The notes: generated by a model not told the origin, from the sequence alone. Positions 49,231-58,852 are shown, counted from the first letter of the stretch. The stretch is DNA of 64,000 nt from Microbulbifer thermotolerans (GCF_900112305.1 NZ_FOKT01000002.1:310001-374000), one strand, 5' to 3'. Translations and numbers: made by a program.

Positions 49231-49861
49231 GAAAAACTATCGAAAGATGAGAAAACGAATTCCGCCAAATAAAAGTCTCAAGCGACAAAATATTACTGCA
49301 ACTGTTTATTCAGAAACGTTCTGTTTGTTTATGCGACTTCTGTTAACTCCTGGAGATACTCGTAAAGCACTGTAGTCGATGAATAGACTTCACAGGAAGC
49401 TTTCGATGTCATCAATACCGATATAGATTACAGCGTGAGTGTTTCGTGAATATAGACGCGCTACTATCTACGAAAAAAACGCCTCTGACTCTATATTGGG
49501 AAAAAAGCGATGCGCGATACCAGTGCATCTGAACCTTAACTTCTGAGACTGCCTAAAAGCTGTGGTTGTTACTACCCACTCCAATGCGCCCGGCTTGTAA
49601 TCGTCCTGAAAAACTGCAGACCCGAGAAACAGTCATGAATGGCATACCTTTCAGTGAAATACCAGAGGAAGCGGAGAATCTAAAAGGCGCTCAACAGGCG
49701 ATTAGCGCTCTATCACTATTTAGTAGAACATTGAGTATATCTTCGTATGCCCCCCCTGAACCATCCGGGCGAATCGACCATTGCCAGCATCTACTTGAGA
49801 CCGAAGAAAGCAGTTCATCAACATTCTCTACCTCACCGAAAATACTGCTTATCTATACATC
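49231..49861. other. Non-coding or decayed stretch with one doubtful small ORF
   Basis: AT-rich to about 49560, no recognisable gene. A 77-codon frame at 49635-49868 on the plus strand (MNGIPFSEIPEEAENLKG) has a weak GAGA site and no recognisable homology; it may be chance. It runs into the truncated transposase remnant that follows. Confidence 0.4.
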
Positions 49862-50284
49862 CAGGTAAATAGTGCGAATGGAAAGCCCGCGAAAACCCCT
49901 GATCTCCCTCAACGGCGTATTCCTACCGCTCAGGATGGCAAACAGCCACAGCGGCGCTTGCTCTTCTCTGGCAAGCCCCGACAATCCATACCAACGGAAT
50001 TGCTATTTCAGATACAGGACTATCTCGAACTAGTGGGCTGGAGTGACCGTTGCCTTCGTGAAGACAAGCGCGGCGCGATCGACGAGCAACTGCCGCCGAT
50101 TCTCGACCGGCTGCAGATCGACCCGCGGCACTGGCTCTACCTGAACCGAAACTTTGAAAGCCACTTCAAGTCCTTGGTTGGCGCCGCACACTCAATGCGC
50201 AACGTCTGCGAGCAGCTCGGCAAACACTGTTCTCAAGGAATCCGCGACTGCGCGCGCTGTCTCTCCCCGCCGATCACTTCCTAA
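49862..50284 (+). pseudogene. Truncated RAYT/Y1-type transposase, C-terminal fragment
   Basis: The frame has no conventional start and encodes only the C-terminal part of the REP-associated tyrosine transposase-like family: QDYLELVGWSDRCLREDKRGAI, LPPILDRLQIDPRHWLYLNRNFESHFKSLVGAAHSM and a Cys-rich end. The catalytic Y1 domain with its HxH motif should precede this but is absent, so the element is dead. Assigned from memory of the family's conserved C-terminus. Confidence 0.65.
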
Positions 50285-50534
50285 AATTTTGTCTTCCCTT
50301 GAAAAATTCCGTCGCAGGCTTCTGAGAAGAACTGCTGCACCTTAACAAAACTGTTTGGTGCAACTCCACACAGAAGCCTGAGCCCACCTAGCCAAATAGA
50401 CCGCCTTGGCAACAGCGGACTGAATATGCAGATCCTTTCCATCAAATTTTCAATTGATGGGTGTCCAATTTTGTTGCACTTTATGATACTCCGCGCCGGT
50501 AAGAAGCGCTCCTACAGCCTGTCCAATGGATAAA

Positions 50535-51029
50535 TTATCGGTGCAGTTTGGGATAGTCGAGAAGTTCGACTGTACCATGCGCCAAATCCAGGTCACACCA
50601 GCGGTCAATACGCAGATGCATATGCACCACGGCAGCTGTGGGAAATTTAGGCAGCTTCCAGCCTGTGAGATAGCCACCCAAATCCTGGAGGCCAGGGTTG
50701 TGCCCAACTACCATAAGGTGCAGCCATTGATCGTTCTGCCGCCGCAGCAGGCACAATAGTTCCTGCAAGCCTGCGGTGTAGAACTCAGGTTGTACGAGCA
50801 CTTGATCCGGCCTTAATGCCAGCTCGCAGGCCAGCGCTTTAGCCGTTTCAAGCGCGCGTTTAGCGCCGCTGGTCACCAATTGATCCGGCGCTAGCCCGAA
50901 GTCACGCACACGCCGTGCCATGGATTGAAGGTCCCGTATCCCGCGTTTGTTGAGTGGCCGGTCGAAATCTGCCAGCCGAGGATCACTCCAGCTGGATTTC
51001 GCATGGCGAATCAGGGTTAGCGCTTTCAT
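50535..51029 (-). CDS. sixA: SixA-type phosphohistidine phosphatase
   Basis: Histidine-phosphatase-superfamily protein of 164 residues. The phosphohistidine motif is LIRHAKSSWSDP (His8), with RPLNKRG, VTSGAKRALETAKAL and the second catalytic His in VVGHNPGLQDL. SixA dephosphorylates histidine phosphotransfer proteins such as NPr or ArcB domains. Divergent from the SpoIIAA-like gene. The 250 bases after its stop contain no gene. Confidence 0.92.
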   Translation of the reverse strand: MKALTLIRHAKSSWSDPRLADFDRPLNKRGIRDLQSMARRVRDFGLAPDQLVTSGAKRALETAKALACELALRPDQVLVQPEFYTAGLQELLCLLRRQNDQWLHLMVVGHNPGLQDLGGYLTGWKLPKFPTAAVVHMHLRIDRWCDLDLAHGTVELLDYPKLHR

Positions 51030-51078
51030 TGGGTGTAGCTACAAGCCGAACTTTAGGATGCAGTTCTAAGGAGGATAT

Positions 51079-51453
51079 ATGTTTGATGTCAAAAGGGTCG
51101 CGGACAATCGCCTGGATATTATTTTCAGCGGAAAACTGGACGCCGAGGAGATGAAGCGGGCGTTGAATGCGCTGGTAGAACAGTCTGATGGCATAGAAAA
51201 TGGCACTATGCTGTTTGATGTTATCGAATACTACCTACCCTCACTCGGAGCTATCGGAATCGAGCTCGCGCGCCTTCCGGAAATGTTGCGCTTCATCCGC
51301 AAGTTCAATAAGGCGGCCGTGCTCACCGACCAAAATTGGATCGCCAAAATCAGCGAATTGGAGGGCGCCTTGATCCCTGGATTGCATATCAAAGCGTTTA
51401 CCCGCGCACAGCGGGCGGAAGCGGAAGCCTGGCTCAATGCCACTACCGCTTAG
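51079..51453 (+). CDS. SpoIIAA-like (STAS-fold) protein
   Basis: 124 residues of the SpoIIAA-like family (PF11964 type): VADNRLDIIFSGKLDAEEMKRAL, GTMLFDVIEYYLPSLGAIGIE, KAAVLTDQNWIAKISELEGALIPGLHIKAF. These are small cytoplasmic or membrane-associated proteins of unknown role, possibly lipid-binding. ATG at 51079 with a perfect AAGGAGG. Confidence 0.85.
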   Translation: MFDVKRVADNRLDIIFSGKLDAEEMKRALNALVEQSDGIENGTMLFDVIEYYLPSLGAIGIELARLPEMLRFIRKFNKAAVLTDQNWIAKISELEGALIPGLHIKAFTRAQRAEAEAWLNATTA

Positions 51454-51629
51454 GGCGCTCCAGCACTTACACCAGACTGCGGGGCATCGCCACCCACGCT
51501 TTGCCCCCTGCCCTATGCGCTGCGCAACGTGGCTAACATATGCCCCCAGGTGGAACGGCCACGAGGTGTGTCCCCCGCGGACCAAGGCCAGCTGTGTCCA
51601 AATCTCGCTAGACCGGTTACAAGCTTGTC

Positions 51630-51755
51630 TTAGCGGCTCAGTGTGCAGACTTGGTCTCCGTAGTAGTTGTCCGCGTAGTTGCACTTGACCGCCTCGGCCC
51701 GGTTGCGATTGCCGGCACCAATGGATTGGCTGACGATGTTGATCAGGGTTTTCAT
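51630..51755 (-). CDS. Small 41-residue protein, unknown
   Basis: A 41-codon frame from ATG at 51755 to TAA at 51630, too short for usual gene calls. AGAGGAGG sits six bases upstream of the ATG, one of the best ribosome-binding sites in the window, and an AT-rich promoter-like region lies beyond it (51815-51845). The peptide begins MKTLINIVSQSIGAGNRN, continues KCNYADNYYGDQVCTLSR and has two Cys. It resembles no family I know. Could be a signalling or modified peptide; nothing nearby gives its role. Confidence 0.55.
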   Translation of the reverse strand: MKTLINIVSQSIGAGNRNRAEAVKCNYADNYYGDQVCTLSR

Positions 51756-51971
51756 GTGAGCCTCCTCTTCTACTCGTTTCTCAAACGCCCGGCCAGAATA
51801 GCGGAAGGCATGCTATAGTTTAAATAAATTTTTTTGTTAACCCTGATAAACTATTGTTATTCAAAGCGCGCTGGGACCCTATGGCGGTTTGGTAGAAAGT
51901 TCAGCTAGATATACTGGAATCGCCGCTTCGGTTTGCACTGCTCGCTCACAATCGCCTACCGGCAGGCCCAG

Positions 51972-52556
51972 ATGTCTCGAGAATTCACCAGTCTGACCCA
52001 GCTGCTGGAACACATTGAAAAAACCGCCAAGCGCCGCAAACGCGTCTCTTTGGACTTGGTGGTCCGGGCCGTTGGCAGACGCGCATTTGCGCCGCTGTTA
52101 TTGCTGGCTGGGATTATTCTCTTCTCACCGCTTTCCGGAATTCCCGGCGTTCCCACACTGATGGCTATTCTGGTACTGCTCGTTACCGTGCAGTTGCTAT
52201 TGGGGCGGCGACGCTTTTGGCTGCCGCACTGGTTACTGAACCGGTCAATGTCGAAAGAAAAACTGTTAAAAACACTGGACTGGCTGCATAAACCAGCCTA
52301 TTGGAGCGACCTCTGGTTGCGGCCGCGACTGATGTTCCTGGTACACCGCTCGGGCACCTATGTCATAGCGGTGATCTGCACCGTGATTGCATTGGGGCTG
52401 CCGGTAATGGAAATAGTGCCCTTCTCCGCGACTTTTGCCGGTATGGCACTGGCCGCCTTTGGACTGGCGCTGGTGGCCCACGACGGCGTGCTTGCTGTTC
52501 TGGCGTTCACCTTTACCGCACTGGTTTTCGCACTGATCGCCGGAGCGCTGCTTTAA
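51972..52556 (+). CDS. exoD: ExoD family membrane protein
   Basis: About 194 residues of the ExoD family (exopolysaccharide synthesis, named in rhizobia; role unclear). LVVRAVGRRAFAPLLLLAGIILFSPLSGIPGVPTLMAI is the diagnostic stretch, followed by WLPHWLLNRSMSKEKL and two more membrane hairpins. ATG at 51972 is taken as start (SREFTSLTQLLEHIE); the frame is open from 51933. Confidence 0.88.
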   Translation: MSREFTSLTQLLEHIEKTAKRRKRVSLDLVVRAVGRRAFAPLLLLAGIILFSPLSGIPGVPTLMAILVLLVTVQLLLGRRRFWLPHWLLNRSMSKEKLLKTLDWLHKPAYWSDLWLRPRLMFLVHRSGTYVIAVICTVIALGLPVMEIVPFSATFAGMALAAFGLALVAHDGVLAVLAFTFTALVFALIAGALL

Positions 52557-52585
52557 CTGCCGGAGAATCAGCCAGACCTGGCCCC

Positions 52586-53644
52586 CTACAACGCATCCGT
52601 AGGGGGCTGGTAGCCCGGACCAGCACCGCAGGAAGCTCGGACCACCAGCTCAGTGGGCAGGACCTCCGAATCCGCCTGTTTCCCGGATACCAGGCGCATT
52701 ATCCGGTCTACCAGCAGTTCACCACCCCGGTGGATATTTTGTCGCACAGTGGTCAGCGGCGGAGTGTAGAAAGGGGCTATGGGAATATCGTCAAAGCCAA
52801 CGACGGCAACATCTCGGGGTACTTGATAACCACAGTCTTGCAACGCCTTGATCGCCCCCATGGCGATATTGTCACTGGCGGCAAAGATGGCATCGAAACC
52901 GGCAGGCCCGCTTTTGATCAAATCCGTCACGCTCTGGTAGCCGGCTTCAATGGAAAAAGCGGAGCCTACCTGCCAGGCGCTCGCTTGCAGACCAGAACCA
53001 TCCAGAGCGGCCAGATAGCCCTGGTAACGCGCTTCGATCTCGGGGTGGGCGATGTCGCCGAGAAAGACGATTTTCCTGCGCCCCAGGCCGATCAGGTGCT
53101 CAGTGGCCTGACGGCCACCCATTTTATTGTCGCTGCTGACGATGCAGTAATCCGCCCCAGCCCTGTGCATCCCTCCCCACACTACCAGCGGATCGCCGAG
53201 CCGCTGCAATTCACGCAGCGGGGTGTCATCGACCCCCTGGCCGATCACGATAACACCATCCGCACGACGGGCACCCAACAGGTAAGAGTGCCAGTCGGCA
53301 CTGGTGACGACACTGCTGGCAAACAGCAGATCGTATTTATACCTTGCCAGCTCATCGGCGATAGCCCCGATCATATCGATCATAAAAGGATCGGAAAAAG
53401 ACTGGCCACCAGTTTTGCCGGTATTGATAACCACTGAAACGGTATGGCTGCGCTGCAGGCGCAAATTGCGCGCGCTTTCATTGACCTTGTAATTCACCGA
53501 GCGAGCAATGCTTTGAATGCGCTCACGGGTCTTTTCGTTGATCAGCGGACTGTTATTCAGCGCGCGAGACACGGTGGATTCAGACACCCCGGCCAAACGC
53601 GCAATATCAGACATGGATACAGGAGCAGAGCTATCCTTGCGCAT
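52586..53644 (-). CDS. LacI family transcriptional regulator of the alpha-glucoside regulon
   Basis: 352 residues. The N-terminal HTH VSMSDIARLAGVSESTVSRALNN and hinge NESARNLRLQ are standard LacI family; the effector domain has VIVIGQGVDDTP, DAIFAASDNIAMGAIKALQ and DDIPIAPFYTPPLTTVRQ. It lies 70 bases after the MFS transporter gene on the same strand. Four palindromes of LacI type in front of the transporter, phosphorylase and receptor genes are the expected operators. Likely represses the disaccharide genes in the absence of inducer. Confidence 0.92.
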   Translation of the reverse strand: MRKDSSAPVSMSDIARLAGVSESTVSRALNNSPLINEKTRERIQSIARSVNYKVNESARNLRLQRSHTVSVVINTGKTGGQSFSDPFMIDMIGAIADELARYKYDLLFASSVVTSADWHSYLLGARRADGVIVIGQGVDDTPLRELQRLGDPLVVWGGMHRAGADYCIVSSDNKMGGRQATEHLIGLGRRKIVFLGDIAHPEIEARYQGYLAALDGSGLQASAWQVGSAFSIEAGYQSVTDLIKSGPAGFDAIFAASDNIAMGAIKALQDCGYQVPRDVAVVGFDDIPIAPFYTPPLTTVRQNIHRGGELLVDRIMRLVSGKQADSEVLPTELVVRASCGAGPGYQPPTDAL

Positions 53645-53713
53645 GGCGCCATTACCTAGAAAAACAAAGAAGGCGCCATCTTAGGCGCGCTTCAGGGGTT
53701 TGTAAAACCGCGT

Positions 53714-54979
53714 TCACTGGGAAGAGGAGAGCGCAGCTTCGGGGTAATCTGGCCGGCCCACGCGTTCCACCGCACGGCGGAAAAAGAACAGGCTCAATAG
53801 GATGACGCCAATTGGTACCAGTGACAGATAGAAGGCGAAACGACCGTCAAACGCCTCGAAGACTGTGCCGGTAATCAATGAGCCAGTAGTACCGCCCAGT
53901 GCGGAAAAAATCACCAATAAACCGGTCATCGCCGAGTGCTGGTGCTTTGGCAGCGAACTCAGCATCACGGAGTTAATCGCCGGGTAGATGGGGGCCATAA
54001 AGAGGCCAATCAACGGCAGAATAAAGGCCGCCACCGGTGCGTTCAGCCAATTGATCTCTGCCTTTGGCACTATCCCCTCCGCCAGCGGCAGAGTCAGCAG
54101 AATCAAAACCGCCATCGCCACCAGGCACCCATTTAATACGGGGTACCAATGCACGCGCCGCATCATCGCGCCCGCCCCCAGCCGACCGATCGCCAAACCG
54201 GCGGCAAAAATACTCGTGGCCTGCACACTCATGGCGGGAGGGAGTTTTAGGATTTCGTTATTGAAAGTAGGCAGCCAGGTGCCTATGCCCTGCTCTATCA
54301 ACACGTAAAAAAAGGCTGAAATAATATAAATACACACCAGCGGCCTGGCCACCAGGCGCAGCATGGCAAAAAACTCCCGCATGGGGCTTTCACCTTCGAT
54401 ACGCGTACCGGTTTCATCTAGTGCTGTCGTCCACAGCAACACAAAGGTGAGCGCGCAAATGGCAGCCAGCACCCAGTATACGTTCAACCACGCGGTAGAC
54501 TCAGGGTCGGAGGAGTCGATAAATGCACTGAACAACCAGTAACCCCCAAGTACACCCACCATAAACACCCCCTCCAGTGTGTTTACCATGGATGCGTGTG
54601 TCTTGCGGTCCCGTGCCAATAAGCCGATAGAGGAATAGACCGCGACCTTTACCAACGCAAAGGCAACACCCACAGAAAAAAAGAGCAACTTTGCAGTCCA
54701 GAAAGCGGGAACCAAAGGCATACAGAGGCTGGCCGCGGTGACAATCGCCAACCCGACCAACATGGCGTTTTTAAAACCAAAGCGAGGTAACTGGGAGGCC
54801 ACCAGGAAAGATACTATGCCGATGGGAATGTCCTTAAACCCCTCCAGCACACTGGCAGCGGATTTACTGACACCATAAGTATTGATCACCTGCAAAATTA
54901 CAGTGCCGACACTGTTCAACAAAATCGCGAACACCAGATAAATAGCGAACAGGGACAAAAGTACGCGTGGGTTCTTCAT
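53714..54979 (-). CDS. MFS sugar transporter (maltose/alpha-glucoside type)
   Basis: Major facilitator of about 421 residues with 12 predicted membrane segments. MKNPRVLLSLFAIYLVFAILLNSVGTVILQ begins helix 1 and ARDRKTHASMVNTLEGVFMVG fits the loop after helix 4. From context it imports the disaccharide phosphorolysed by the neighbouring GH65 enzyme. The ATG at 54979 follows GAAGAAG; the ORF extends to 55075 without support. First gene of the MFS-lacI transcript. Its promoter region carries operator 55105-55120. Confidence 0.88.
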   Translation of the reverse strand: MKNPRVLLSLFAIYLVFAILLNSVGTVILQVINTYGVSKSAASVLEGFKDIPIGIVSFLVASQLPRFGFKNAMLVGLAIVTAASLCMPLVPAFWTAKLLFFSVGVAFALVKVAVYSSIGLLARDRKTHASMVNTLEGVFMVGVLGGYWLFSAFIDSSDPESTAWLNVYWVLAAICALTFVLLWTTALDETGTRIEGESPMREFFAMLRLVARPLVCIYIISAFFYVLIEQGIGTWLPTFNNEILKLPPAMSVQATSIFAAGLAIGRLGAGAMMRRVHWYPVLNGCLVAMAVLILLTLPLAEGIVPKAEINWLNAPVAAFILPLIGLFMAPIYPAINSVMLSSLPKHQHSAMTGLLVIFSALGGTTGSLITGTVFEAFDGRFAFYLSLVPIGVILLSLFFFRRAVERVGRPDYPEAALSSSQ

Positions 54980-55104
54980 AGCGGCTTCTTCATCATTGCT
55001 GCGGCCGGGACTTCGCCGGCCCGTTATTGTACATTTTTCACCCACACCGCGAATGGCTAAGGCTGCGGCTGGCACAGCGATTGGGCGACTGTCCTGCGAT
55101 ACTA

Positions 55105-55120
55105 CTGCAATCGTTTGCAG
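55105..55120. promoter_or_regulatory. LacI-type operator 1 (upstream of the MFS gene)
   Basis: CTGCAATCGTTTGCAG: 6-bp arms around TCGT, close match to the other three palindromes. It is 126 bases upstream of the MFS start codon. Confidence 0.75.
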
Positions 55121-55272
55121 ACAAACAACCGAAGAGTGAACCCAAAACCCGTCTCCAATTCACCACTCCGTTACCTGATTTTCTATAAAACCCTTATAAA
55201 ACAATAGGTTATCTATAAATTTAGGCAATTTGATGCCGATTACCCGCCCCTCAAAGCGTCTCATCCAACGTA

Positions 55273-55310
55273 TTGCAATCGATTGCATTTAGACCTGGAC
55301 AGACGATAAA
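55273..55310 (+). promoter_or_regulatory. LacI-type operator 2 and probable GH65 promoter
   Basis: Operator TTGCAATCGATTGCAT (55273-55288) with the perfect palindromic core TGCAATCGATTGCA. Its right half doubles as a -35 (TTGCAT, 55283-55288), with a 16-base spacer to a -10-like GATAAA at 55305-55310, so repressor would block polymerase. About 70 bases from the GH65 start. Confidence 0.75.
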
Positions 55311-55379
55311 CTGAGAGTAAGGCAATACCCATGCCTAAGGGGAAGCCCCCAATTCTGAGATCCGACAAGCGATGGTGCT

Positions 55380-57731
55380 ATGCAGCAACAACAACCAAAA
55401 CTTCAGGTGCATCCCTGGGAACTGGTGGAGCCCGAATTCCAGCCGCAGGACTACAACCTAAACGCCACCCTGTTTGCCCTGGGCAATGGCTTTATCGGTC
55501 TGCGCGGCGCTTTCGAGGAAGGCTATGAGCCGGAACCCTTTGCCGACGGCTGTTACCTCAACGGAGTCTATGCCAGTGAGCCTATCACCTATGGTGAGAG
55601 TGCCTATGGCTATGCCAAGAACAACCAGCGCATGCTCAGCGTGCCCAATGGCAAAGCGCTGCAAATATGGCTGGATGGGGAACGCTTTTCCCTGGCGGAG
55701 GGAACACTACTCGACTACGAACGACGCCTAGATATGGCTTCCGGCCTGCTGCACAGAAAACTCCGCTGGCGCTCTCCCCAGGGCAAGACACTGGAGCTGC
55801 ACAGCCGCCGATTGGTGTCGCTCACTGAAAAGCATCTTTACGCGCTGGATTTCCGCCTTATACCGCTGGATTTCGACGCCGAAGTGCGGCTTGTCTCATC
55901 GGTGGACGCAGGGCTCGCGCAAGCGGAAAAAAGCGATGATCCACGCTTGGCCTCCCCCATCGATAGCTCAGATATCCAGTTGCAGAAAACACTGGCTGAA
56001 GGCGATTCCCTGGCGCTCATACAAAAGGTCCACAGCAGCGGCTTCACCCTAGGCACTGGGGCACTGCACCGGGTGGAATGCGCTTCCGACTGTACACGGC
56101 GCTATTTTGTCGATGACTGCCGCGTGTCAGTGGAATACCGCCTGGCTGCCCAACGCGGAAAGCCGATACAGCTAACCAAATACGTTGCACATTTCGCGAG
56201 CCGGGATGAAAGCGCAATCAGCACCACTCAGCTGAGCGACTATTTAGAGCGGTGCAGCGGCAAGCATTTCGAAGATTACGCCGCGCTACAACGCCGCGCG
56301 CTGGATGAATTCTGGGCCGGCAGCGATTTGGAGCTGCGCGGAAACGACACCCTGCAGCAGGGTATGCGCTTCAACCTCTTCCACCTGTTCCAGTCTCTGG
56401 GACGGGGCGGCCGCACCAATATCGCCGCCAAGGGACTATCTGGAGACGGTTACGAAGGCCACTATTTCTGGGATACGGAAATCTACATCCTGCCATTTTT
56501 CCTCTACACCCAACCGCAGCTGGCACGGGGATTGCTGGAATATCGCCACTCTATTCTCGACGCCGCCCGGTCCCGGGCTCGCGAACTGGCTGTCAAGAAA
56601 GGCGCACTTTTCCCCTGGCGCACCATCGGCGGTGAAGAGTGCTCGGCCTACTATCCAGCGGGCACCGCGCAATTTCACATCAATGCGGATATCGCCTACG
56701 CAGTGCGACAATACTGCAGCGTCACTGGCGACACGGATTTCCTGCGAGACAAGGGCGCGGAAATTGTGATTGAGGGCGCGCGCCTGTGGCTGGAAATCGG
56801 CCACTACAATCCGCGCCGCAACAACCAATTCTGCATCAATGAAGTCACCGGCCCGGATGAATACACGGCACTGGTGGACAATAATTTCTACACAAACCTG
56901 ATGGCGCGCGCGCACCTGTACTACGCCTGTGAAGTCTATGAATGGCTGCAAGCCCAGGCACCACAAGCCGCCGCCGCGCTCGCGCAGCGCATCGGGTTGG
57001 ACGCCGACGAACCCGCGGCCTGGCGCCGCGCGGCGGATGCCATGTACCTGCCGCAGGACGAGACCCTAGGCATCTACCCCCAGGACGACAGTTTTCTGGG
57101 CAAGCCGGAATGGGACTTTGAAAATACACCCGCAGATCACTATCCGCTGTTGCTGAACTATCACCCTCTGGTGATCTACCGCCACCAGGTATGCAAGCAG
57201 GCAGATGTAATTCTGGGACTCTTTCTACAGAGCCCGGAATTCACCGTGGAGCAAAAGCGCCGTAATTTCGATTATTACGAACCGAGAACCACCCACGACT
57301 CCACCCTATCCGCCTGCATCCACAGCATTATTGCCAATGAAGTGGGCTATCACGAAAAGGCGCTCAGCTACTTTCAACAAGTAGCCCGTATGGATCTGGA
57401 CAACCTCCACAATAATACCCAGCACGGCATACACACTGCCTGCATGGGCGGCACCTGGCTGTGCCTAGTGCAAGGATTCGCCGGAATGCGGCTGCACGGC
57501 GACACCTTACATTTCAATCCAACAATTCCCGACGGGCTGCAAGGCTACCGCTTCCGCCTGCAATTCCGGGAAAGCATTCTGGAGCTGGATGCGGATAGGG
57601 AATCAACCCGTTATACCCTGGTCAGCGGTGCGCCGCTGACACTACGCCACGCCGGGGAATCCCTGCTCTTGTCCCAACCCGGGCAGTCGCTTACCGCCCA
57701 ACAGGCAAATGTGCAGGAGGCACTGGTATGA
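55380..57731 (+). CDS. Glycoside hydrolase family 65 phosphorylase (maltose phosphorylase-like)
   Basis: Inverting disaccharide phosphorylase, 783 residues, that splits an alpha-linked glucose disaccharide with phosphate to beta-glucose-1-phosphate and glucose. N-terminal beta-sandwich: YNLNATLFALGNGFIGLRGAFEEG; (alpha/alpha)6 barrel: GLSGDGYEGHYFWDTEIYILPFFLYTQP; the general acid Glu near residue 488 in NEVTGPDEYT; then HNNTQHGIHTACMGGTW and a C-terminal beta-sheet domain. Motifs are closest to maltose phosphorylase; trehalose or kojibiose specificity cannot be excluded. Its stop overlaps the pgmB start (ATGA). Confidence 0.9.
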   Translation: MQQQQPKLQVHPWELVEPEFQPQDYNLNATLFALGNGFIGLRGAFEEGYEPEPFADGCYLNGVYASEPITYGESAYGYAKNNQRMLSVPNGKALQIWLDGERFSLAEGTLLDYERRLDMASGLLHRKLRWRSPQGKTLELHSRRLVSLTEKHLYALDFRLIPLDFDAEVRLVSSVDAGLAQAEKSDDPRLASPIDSSDIQLQKTLAEGDSLALIQKVHSSGFTLGTGALHRVECASDCTRRYFVDDCRVSVEYRLAAQRGKPIQLTKYVAHFASRDESAISTTQLSDYLERCSGKHFEDYAALQRRALDEFWAGSDLELRGNDTLQQGMRFNLFHLFQSLGRGGRTNIAAKGLSGDGYEGHYFWDTEIYILPFFLYTQPQLARGLLEYRHSILDAARSRARELAVKKGALFPWRTIGGEECSAYYPAGTAQFHINADIAYAVRQYCSVTGDTDFLRDKGAEIVIEGARLWLEIGHYNPRRNNQFCINEVTGPDEYTALVDNNFYTNLMARAHLYYACEVYEWLQAQAPQAAAALAQRIGLDADEPAAWRRAADAMYLPQDETLGIYPQDDSFLGKPEWDFENTPADHYPLLLNYHPLVIYRHQVCKQADVILGLFLQSPEFTVEQKRRNFDYYEPRTTHDSTLSACIHSIIANEVGYHEKALSYFQQVARMDLDNLHNNTQHGIHTACMGGTWLCLVQGFAGMRLHGDTLHFNPTIPDGLQGYRFRLQFRESILELDADRESTRYTLVSGAPLTLRHAGESLLLSQPGQSLTAQQANVQEALV

Positions 57732-58408
57732 GCTTCCACGCGGCTATATTCGACCTGGACGGCGTGATCGCCGATACCGCCCGACTGCATCTGCAAGCAT
57801 GGCGTCAATTGGCTAAAGAGCTGCAACTGCCCTGGAACGACGCCATGGAAGAAGGCCTCAAAGGCCTTGAGCGCATGGCTTCACTGGAAGTGATCCTGGG
57901 CCACCGCAGCCCGGATTTTACCGACGGGGAAAAAGTGGCCCTGGCCTCGCGTAAAAACGACTGCTACAGGGCGCTGATCGAGACACTCTCGCCGGCCGAT
58001 CTTCTGCCCGGTGCCGGGGAACTGCTGCACTGGCTCCGCAGCCGCCATATCCCCATCGGCCTTGCGTCCGCGAGCAAAAATGCACCGGCGGTACTCAATG
58101 CCCTGGAAATCGCGGATTGTTTTACTTATATCGCGGACCCAAGCGCGGCAGCCCCCAAACCGGCACCGGATATTTTCCTCGCCGCCGCCACAGGGCTCGC
58201 GGCGGAGCCGGCCGTCTGTCTGGCCTTCGAGGACGCGGCCGCGGGCGTGGACGCCATTCAGGCCGCGGGCATGACTGCGGTCGGAGTCGGCGACCGGAAC
58301 GCCCTACAAAGCGCAGACCACCTTCTCAACAGCCTGGTTGAATTCGAGCCTGAACGCTTTTTTTCAGCGCACAACACACCGAGCCCAATCTCCGCTTCTA
58401 TCGCCTAA
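57728..58408 (+). CDS. pgmB: Beta-phosphoglucomutase
   Basis: HAD-superfamily enzyme of 226 residues that converts beta-glucose-1-phosphate to glucose-6-phosphate. Motif I FDLDGVIADT (nucleophile Asp9, acid/base Asp11), the cap-domain signature ERMASLEVIL, LASASKNAPAVL (motif II), PKPAPDIFL (motif III Lys) and AFEDAAAGVDAIQAAGM (motif IV). Coupled to the GH65 gene by an ATGA overlap; together they form the phosphorolytic pathway. Confidence 0.95.
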   Translation: MSFHAAIFDLDGVIADTARLHLQAWRQLAKELQLPWNDAMEEGLKGLERMASLEVILGHRSPDFTDGEKVALASRKNDCYRALIETLSPADLLPGAGELLHWLRSRHIPIGLASASKNAPAVLNALEIADCFTYIADPSAAAPKPAPDIFLAAATGLAAEPAVCLAFEDAAAGVDAIQAAGMTAVGVGDRNALQSADHLLNSLVEFEPERFFSAHNTPSPISASIA

Positions 58409-58625
58409 GGAGCCTCCGGTTAATTCGCTCCTGACGATAACGAGACGTCTACTCACAATGAGAAGATCGGTTGATGGGGTGGCTATTTTGAAGCCGCCGG
58501 ATACAGGGAGCTATCCGTCGAAACTACAGGGAAATCATCGTGTGTTTTCGAAATAGCATCCCGTTGCCGGAGCGCCCCGCAACCAACGATAGCGCTCAAG
58601 CGAATTAATCAGAGATTCCCTAAAG
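58406..58625. mobile_element. Complete MITE-like element, copy B
   Basis: Left end GGAGCCTCCGGTTAATTCGC (58409-58428) and right end, on the other strand, GGGAATCTCTGATTAATTCGC, about 215 bases apart. Centre contains GGATACAGGGAGCTATCC and GGCTATTTTGAA against TTTTCGAAATAGC, as in copy A. The left end abuts the pgmB stop. No coding capacity. The remainder of the gap to 58781 shows no gene. Confidence 0.72.
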
Positions 58626-58781
58626 CAGCCAGTCCGGAGGCAATGCCCGCCTCCGGCTTCCCCCTCTGGGGATGAAAATCTGCCACATACCCCGCCCCGG
58701 CGCCTGAAGTTTCAACTTATCGATAATCCGCACCAAGGAACCGCTGTTTCATTTGCGCAAGCGCATCCCATGTGCTCAAAA

Positions 58782-58814
58782 CAAAAAAAGCCGCATGGTG
58801 GGGTTCCATGCGGC
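58782..58814 (-). terminator. Rho-independent terminator of the TonB receptor gene
   Basis: Reading leftward, GCCGCATGG-AACCCCAC-CATGCGGC then TTTTTTTGTTT. It lies 39 bases past the receptor stop codon. Confidence 0.93.
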
Positions 58815-58852
58815 AAGCGATGATGAGAGCACTAGTGCTGCCAATAAAACGT

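Noticed and set aside
49635-49868. 77-codon frame before the transposase remnant
   Set aside because: Weak ribosome-binding site, no recognisable similarity, and location in decayed DNA; kept only as a note.
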